From contig CACHKE010000005.1 of NCBI GenBank assembly GCA_902580335.1, positions 1 to 64,000 on the forward strand: DNA of 64,000 nucleotides, in the 5' to 3' direction. The notes under the pieces are model-generated. The model saw only the letters and a program-made list of their open reading frames with translations. It was not told where the DNA came from and searched no databases. Shown here one piece after another: positions 58,664-64,000 of this stretch. How positions within the stretch are numbered: position 1 is the stretch's first letter; each line of letters starts with the position of its first letter. Source of the DNA: an uncultured Pelagibacteraceae bacterium. Lineage in GTDB: Bacteria > Pseudomonadota > Alphaproteobacteria > Pelagibacterales > Pelagibacteraceae. A program made the position numbers and the translations under genes.

Positions 58664-59668
58664 ATGAAACTCCAACAATTAAAAAAAGTTGTTAAAAGAA
58701 TATTTATCAATCACGGATTATCTAATAATCATGCAGTAATTTCTACTAATGCACTAATCAATGCGGAATTAGTTGGCGCTTATGGTCATGGTCTATCAAG
58801 ACTTAAGATGTACTGCGATCGAATATCAAAAAAAGTAATTAATCCTAAACCTAAAATAAAAATAAAAAAGATTTCACAATCAATTTCACTTGTTGATGCT
58901 GACAATAGTATCGGTTTTGTTGCAGCGGATGTAGCTATTAAAAAAGCAGTTTCTAACGCAAAAAAAACAGGAATAGGTTTGGTGGCTGTTAGAAATAGTG
59001 GTCATTACGGTCTGTCTGGTTATTACGCGGAACAAGCAGTAAAAAAAAATTTGGTTACCATGATTTATACCAATGGTCCACCAGCTGTGGCTCCGCATGG
59101 AGCTTTTAAAAGTTTATTTGGCACAAATCCTATTTGCTTTGGAACTCCTAGTGGTTCAAAGACACCTTTTATTTTTGACTCATCAATCTCAATGATAAAT
59201 AGAGGAAAGATCAGATTTGCATCAAAAAATAATCAGAAACTACCAGTTGGTGTTGCCTTAGATAAGTTTGGTAAACCAACAACCGATGCGAATAAAGCTC
59301 TCAAAGGTGTTCAGTTACCTATTGCAGGATTTAGAGGTTCAGGATTCGCATGGATGGTTGATATTTTGAGTGGTGTTATAACTGGTGGTAATCATGCTGG
59401 TAGAGTTAAAGATCCTTTTGAGGATTTTACTGGACCACAAAATATCGGACATTTATTTATCACATTTAAAACAAATTTATTTGTAAAAGATTATAATCAA
59501 AGAATTAAAGATAATATCAAAAGAGTAAAACGACTACCTAAAGTTAAAGGAATAAAAGAAATAATGTATCCAGGACAAAATAAATATAAAAGATATAAAA
59601 TGAATTTAAAAAAAGAGATTAAAATCTCTAAAATTATTAAAAAAGAATTAAAGATTCTTAAAAACTAA
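58664..59668 (+). CDS. Malate/L-lactate dehydrogenase (Ldh2/ComC) family oxidoreductase
   Basis: VAVRNSGHYGLSGYYAEQAVKKNLVTMIYTNGPPAVAPHGAFKSLFGTNPICFGTPSG. Confidence 0.9.
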   Translation: MKLQQLKKVVKRIFINHGLSNNHAVISTNALINAELVGAYGHGLSRLKMYCDRISKKVINPKPKIKIKKISQSISLVDADNSIGFVAADVAIKKAVSNAKKTGIGLVAVRNSGHYGLSGYYAEQAVKKNLVTMIYTNGPPAVAPHGAFKSLFGTNPICFGTPSGSKTPFIFDSSISMINRGKIRFASKNNQKLPVGVALDKFGKPTTDANKALKGVQLPIAGFRGSGFAWMVDILSGVITGGNHAGRVKDPFEDFTGPQNIGHLFITFKTNLFVKDYNQRIKDNIKRVKRLPKVKGIKEIMYPGQNKYKRYKMNLKKEIKISKIIKKELKILKN

Positions 59669-59670
59669 TT

Positions 59671-60582
59671 ATGCTTTCAAATAAAGAAATCATTGTTCCA
59701 AATAATCTATTAAATGCTGCTCTAAAAAATAAAGGAGTAAAAGCGGGAGTCGTCAATGCCGGGAAACCATTACCAATGTTGTCTGTTCAAGATGCAGTCA
59801 AAGAAAATTTAATTGATCCGATTTTTATAGGAGATGAAAAAGAAATTCTAAAGTGTGCAGAAAACTTAAAGTGGGATATTTCTAAATATGAAATTATTAA
59901 TGAACCTGTTGAAAATAATACCGCAGGTATAGCTGCAAAACTTGCGAGTGAAGGAAAAATAAGAATTATAGTCAAAGGACACATTCACACGGATATCTTA
60001 ATGAAAGAAGTTTTAAAAAGAGAGTACAACTTGTTGGGCAAAACAAGGTTAAGTCATATCTGGCATATGACGTTAGAAAAAGACGATAAACCTCTTATAA
60101 TTACAGATGGTGCTTTAAATGTGTTACCAAATGTAAAAACCAAAATGCATATCTTAAAAAATGTAATTAATTTTTCTCACAGAATTGGAATTGAAAGACC
60201 AAAAATTGCGGTGTTGTCTGCCACAGAAGAAGTTTTAGATAGTGTTCCAAGTTCAAAAGAGGCTGAGGAAATTACAAATCTTGCAAAAAAAGAAAATTTA
60301 AATGCAGATGTATTTGGGCCTTTGGCTTTTGATAATAGTATATCAAAAAAATCTGCAGCTATTAAAGGTATTCAAAATGATGTTGCGGGAATTGCTGATG
60401 TTTTATTAGTGCCCAGTGTTGAGACAGGTAATGCATTGGTTAAGATGTTGATATATTTTAGTGGTGCATGTGCTGCAGGAGTAGTTGTAGGTGGTAAAGT
60501 ACCTGTGGTAATTACTAGCCGCTCTGATGAAGCGCCTGCTAGACTAGCATCAATAGCTGCAGCTGTTGTTGCACTGGATTAA
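59671..60582 (+). CDS. Phosphate acetyl/butyryltransferase family
   Basis: 303 aa; VKGHIHTDILMKEVL, LIITDGALNVLPN, ADVLLVPSVETGNALVKMLIYFSGACAAGVVVGGKVPVVITSRSDE. Confidence 0.88.
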   Translation: MLSNKEIIVPNNLLNAALKNKGVKAGVVNAGKPLPMLSVQDAVKENLIDPIFIGDEKEILKCAENLKWDISKYEIINEPVENNTAGIAAKLASEGKIRIIVKGHIHTDILMKEVLKREYNLLGKTRLSHIWHMTLEKDDKPLIITDGALNVLPNVKTKMHILKNVINFSHRIGIERPKIAVLSATEEVLDSVPSSKEAEEITNLAKKENLNADVFGPLAFDNSISKKSAAIKGIQNDVAGIADVLLVPSVETGNALVKMLIYFSGACAAGVVVGGKVPVVITSRSDEAPARLASIAAAVVALD

Positions 60583-60644
60583 ATGTTTGATTGCAATAAA
60601 ATTAAATTTGTCTTAAATAATTCATCAATTATAAAAACGTATTA

Positions 60645-61931
60645 ATGGCTATTACTTATTTAAAAAAGTCTCCGAAAACTTCGTCCACTGACGATAATAA
60701 GACAACTGGAATAGTCCAAGATTTATTAAAAGATATCGAAACATCAAAAGAACAAGGCTGTATCGATTTAACAAAAAAATTCGACAAGTATGATGGGGAA
60801 ATCATAGTATCAAAAGATAAAATTGAAGAAATTAAAAAAACGTTAGATCAAAAAACCAAAGATGATATTCAATTTTCATTTGAAAGGGTTAGAAAATTTG
60901 CTGAAGCACAACTTAAAAATTATGGTCAAGATTTTGAGGTAGAACTTTCTGATGGTTTGTATGCAGGTCAAAAATTAGTGCCTGTTAATACAGCAGGTTG
61001 CTACATCCCAGGTGGAAGATATGCTCACATTGCATCTGCTGTAATGAGTGTAACTACAGCAAAAGTTGCTGGAGTAAAAAATATTATTGCATGTAGTCCT
61101 CCTAAAGAAGGTGTTGGTGCCCACCCTACTATTGTATACACTGCTGATCTTTGCGGTGCAGATGTAATTTTAAATTTAGGAGGAGTTCCTGCAATTGCAG
61201 CAATGACTAATGGATTATTCAAAAATCCCCCAGCAGATATAATTGTAGGACCAGGAAATCAATTTGTAGCTGAGGCTAAAAGAATTTTATATGGAAAAGT
61301 TGGTATTGATTTGTTTGCAGGACCAACTGAAATTGGAATTATAGCTGATGCTAAAGCTGATCCAGAAATTGTTGCGGTAGATTTAGTAGGACAAGCTGAA
61401 CATGGATATAACTCACCATGTTGGCTTTATACAACTAGTAAAGAATTAGGCGAAAAAGTAATGAAAAGAGTTCCAGAATTAATTGCAGAACTTCCAGAAG
61501 TTCCAAGAACAAGTGCTGAGGCAGCCTGGAGAGATTATGGTGAAGTAATTCTTTGTGAAACTGATGAAGAGATAGTTAAAATTAGTGACGAATATGCACC
61601 TGAACATTTAGAAGTACAAACCGAAAACTTAGAATGGTTTCATGAAAGATTAACAAATTATGGTTCATTGTTTGTGGGTGAAGAAACAACTGTTGCATAC
61701 GGCGACAAATGTTCTGGTACAAATCATATTTTACCAACTAAAGGTGCTGGAAGATACACGGGCGGATTATTTGTTGGAAAATTTATTAAAACTTTAAGCT
61801 TTCAAAGAATGACTAAAGAGTCTACTAAATTAGTTGGTGCTGCTGCAGCTAGAATTTCTAGATATGAGGGAATGGAAGCTCATGCAAGAACAGGAGATGT
61901 AAGACTTAGAAAATATGGTTTTTCTAATTAA
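60645..61931 (+). CDS. Histidinol dehydrogenase family; candidate HpsN-like sulfopropanediol dehydrogenase
   Basis: 428 aa; NTAGCYIPGGRYAHIASAVMSVTTAKVAGVKNIIACSPP, VGPGNQFVAEAKRILYGKVGIDLFAGPTE, KCSGTNHILPTKGAGRYTGGL. Confidence 0.85.
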   Translation: MAITYLKKSPKTSSTDDNKTTGIVQDLLKDIETSKEQGCIDLTKKFDKYDGEIIVSKDKIEEIKKTLDQKTKDDIQFSFERVRKFAEAQLKNYGQDFEVELSDGLYAGQKLVPVNTAGCYIPGGRYAHIASAVMSVTTAKVAGVKNIIACSPPKEGVGAHPTIVYTADLCGADVILNLGGVPAIAAMTNGLFKNPPADIIVGPGNQFVAEAKRILYGKVGIDLFAGPTEIGIIADAKADPEIVAVDLVGQAEHGYNSPCWLYTTSKELGEKVMKRVPELIAELPEVPRTSAEAAWRDYGEVILCETDEEIVKISDEYAPEHLEVQTENLEWFHERLTNYGSLFVGEETTVAYGDKCSGTNHILPTKGAGRYTGGLFVGKFIKTLSFQRMTKESTKLVGAAAARISRYEGMEAHARTGDVRLRKYGFSN

Positions 61932-62386
61932 TTCTCTGGTACAAAAATTAAACACAATCCATTATTACAAAATCTTTTTCCAGTAGCAGTAGGTCCGTCT
62001 AAAAAAACGTGGCCATGATGTGCACCACAATTTGCACAATGATATTCAATTCTTTTCATTCCAAAAGAATAATCAATCTTAGTTTTAAAAGCACCTGGCA
62101 AAGCTTCGGAAAAAGAAGGCCAACCTGTACCACTATCGAATTTTGCTCTTGATGAGAATAATTTTGCTCCACAGTTTGCACAATGATAAAAACCATTTCT
62201 TTTTTCTTCAAGTAATTTACTGGTAAACGGTCTCTCAGTGCCCTCATTAAACATTATATCTTTTTGGGCTTTAGTCAGATCAGGATTAATAATTTTTTTT
62301 GTAGCTGATTTTAAGAATTGATAAGGTAATGATATAAAAAGTACAGAGAGTCCAAATAATTTTAAAATTTTTCTTCTTAAAAGCAT
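61928..62386 (-). CDS. msrB: Peptide-methionine (R)-S-oxide reductase with N-terminal export signal
   Basis: CANCGAKLFSSRAKFDSGTGWPSF, GKRFCNNGLCLIF; N-terminal RRKILKLFGLSVLFISLP (Tat-like). Confidence 0.93.
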   Translation of the reverse strand: MLLRRKILKLFGLSVLFISLPYQFLKSATKKIINPDLTKAQKDIMFNEGTERPFTSKLLEEKRNGFYHCANCGAKLFSSRAKFDSGTGWPSFSEALPGAFKTKIDYSFGMKRIEYHCANCGAHHGHVFLDGPTATGKRFCNNGLCLIFVPEN

Positions 62387-62455
62387 AATAAATAAGATTA
62401 ATTTGAAATTGAGATTTTAACATGCGCTATAATTGTCACTCAAGATTGCTTTTAA

Positions 62456-63070
62456 CTAAAGAAAATATACCGTTTCTTTAATTATATAAATTGTCAGCAA
62501 AGACATGAAGCTAATAATGAATCCATTAATATATTTCCACGTTTTATCACTCTGCGCATATCTTGAAAAATATACTGATGAATAACCAAGCAAAAAGAAA
62601 AATATAAAAGATGCTACAGAAGCGCCAATACCAAAATAAATTTTTTCATCAAATAAAAAATTTTTTGAAAAATTTCCTAAAAAGAAAACTGTATCAGAAT
62701 AAACATGTGCATTTAAGTAGGTGAAACCAAGTGTCTTTAATATAATCTTAGTGCTAGTGGTCTCTTTTTTCTCAAAATTGAAATTAGCACTAACGCTAAA
62801 AGATTTGATTTTTGAATATATGAAATAGATTAAAAAAATTATTAAACAGATGTTTAAAGTTAGCTCTACAAATATATTGAAATATTGATGAAAAAAGTGG
62901 AATAAAAGAATGCCTGAAAATATTAAAATTAAGTCTGAACAGGAACAAATTAAACAGACTAAAAAAACATACTGTTTTTTAAGCCCTTGCTCTATTACAA
63001 AGATATTTTGAGCACCAATCGCTAGGATTAAACTAAGCCCGGTAATAAAACCTAATACCAGGAATTCCAT
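62456..63070 (-). CDS. LysE/ArgO family exporter
   Basis: GFITGLSLILAIGAQNIFVIEQGLKKQYVFLVCLICSCSDLILI. Confidence 0.88.
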   Translation of the reverse strand: MEFLVLGFITGLSLILAIGAQNIFVIEQGLKKQYVFLVCLICSCSDLILIFSGILLFHFFHQYFNIFVELTLNICLIIFLIYFIYSKIKSFSVSANFNFEKKETTSTKIILKTLGFTYLNAHVYSDTVFFLGNFSKNFLFDEKIYFGIGASVASFIFFFLLGYSSVYFSRYAQSDKTWKYINGFIISFMSLLTIYIIKETVYFL

Positions 63071-63081
63071 CTAAACTAAAA

Positions 63082-63492
63082 TTATTCTGGATTAGCTGTT
63101 AAAGTTTTAATCTCTAGAATATTTTCGTTAGGATCTTTTACAAAAAATGTTTCTTGCTCGTATTTTGTTCCTTTAAATCTTAGATAAGGTTCATCATAAT
63201 ACTTTGCACCTTTTTCTTTTAATCTATTTTTTAAAGTATCAAAATCTTTTCTTGATAAATGAACTCCAAAGTGTGGAACAGAAACATTACCCATATCCAC
63301 ATCATGCCTTTCGTTATCTAGTTTATGCTCACTTGCATGGAGAGTTAATTCATTTCCCCAAAAGTCAACATCAGCCCATTCTTGTGCTGAATTATCAAGT
63401 CGGCACCCCAAAGTTTCACTATAAAACTTTTTTGCTGTTTCTAGATCTCCGCATGGGATTGCTAGATGAAAACAATTAGTATTTTTGTACAT
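63082..63492 (-). CDS. VOC family (glyoxalase-like) protein
   Basis: FHLAIPCGDLETAKKFYSETLGCRL, FFVKDPNENILEIKT. Confidence 0.88.
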   Translation of the reverse strand: MYKNTNCFHLAIPCGDLETAKKFYSETLGCRLDNSAQEWADVDFWGNELTLHASEHKLDNERHDVDMGNVSVPHFGVHLSRKDFDTLKNRLKEKGAKYYDEPYLRFKGTKYEQETFFVKDPNENILEIKTLTANPE

Positions 63493-63564
63493 TATTTCTC
63501 CTTTAAATACTGTTTAGAACCACTATATAGACATTAATTATTTTTATCAAGCTGACAAAATTAG

Positions 63565-64000
63565 ATGACTGATTTTTTACAATCTATAATAGACAGAGAT
63601 CCTGCGGCAAAATCTAAGTTAAGTCTTATCCTAACTTACCCAGGAGTTAAGGCTATTTTTTTTCATAAAATTGCAAATTTTTTTGCAATAGCAAAATTTA
63701 ATTTAGTTGCAAGAATCATTTCTCAATTTTCAAGATTTTTAACAGGAATAGAAATTCATCCAAAGGCAAAGATTGGAAAAAATTTATTTATAGATCACGG
63801 TATGGGAGTTGTTATCGGCGAGACGTCTGAGATTGGAAACAATGTTACTATTTATCATAATGTTACATTAGGTGGAATTGCTCCAAGTATAAATACTAAT
63901 GATCAAAGAAATACTAAAAGACATCCAACTTTAGAAGATAATGTTGTTGTGGGATCTGGCGCTCAAATTTTAGGGCCTATAACAATTGGTAAAAATTCCT
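63565..64000 (+). CDS. cysE: Serine O-acetyltransferase, 3'-truncated by the window
   Basis: Manual translation from ATG 63565: [40 protein letters not shown]...[44 protein letters not shown]. Confidence 0.93.
   Translation, partial: MTDFLQSIIDRDPAAKSKLSLILTYPGVKAIFFHKIANFFAIAKFNLVARIISQFSRFLTGIEIHPKAKIGKNLFIDHGMGVVIGETSEIGNNVTIYHNVTLGGIAPSINTNDQRNTKRHPTLEDNVVVGSGAQILGPITIGKNS

Noticed and set aside
1-64000. CRISPR arrays, prophage, IS elements, rRNA
   Set aside because: No regularly spaced repeats, phage or transposase proteins, or rRNA-like sequence noticed in a reading of the window

Overview
AT-rich, very compact chromosomal segment that reads as a SAR11/Pelagibacterales-like alphaproteobacterium (inferred from gene content and style; not checked by search). 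No prophage, transposase, CRISPR array or rRNA seen. Contents in order: purine genes purC(partial)-purS-purQ-purL with bolA/grx4; rpsD, TrmJ-type methyltransferase, cimA, cysS, nadE, class II DAHP synthase, glmS and a stand-alone GlmU acetyltransferase domain; gph; methylcitrate genes prpD-prpB-prpC; nrdA/nrdB; phosphomannomutase; TauE/SafE permease, dusA and a TRAP transporter; assorted oxidoreductases and LPS glycosyltransferases; a polar amino acid ABC transporter without ATPase; a mtnP-mtnA-class II aldolase-speD/speE fusion operon divergent from apt; rmlBAC; one tRNA(CAT); two related small membrane proteins beside a double-winged-helix regulator with tandem operator-like repeats; and from about 48 to 63 kb an apparent organosulfonate region (BASS transporter, DMGDH-like enzyme, ald, tpa, tauABC, Ldh2/ComC-like dehydrogenase, Pta, HpsN-like dehydrogenase). 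Most interesting: (1) the MTA disposal operon ending in a speD-speE fusion, (2) the sulfonate island with a demethylase-like enzyme and a TauC carrying a large N-terminal insertion, (3) strong hairpins directly after the binding-protein gene in three unrelated transporters, (4) twelve tight convergent junctions, six interlocked on a shared TTAA, (5) the small-protein/regulator locus at 46.4-48 kb.
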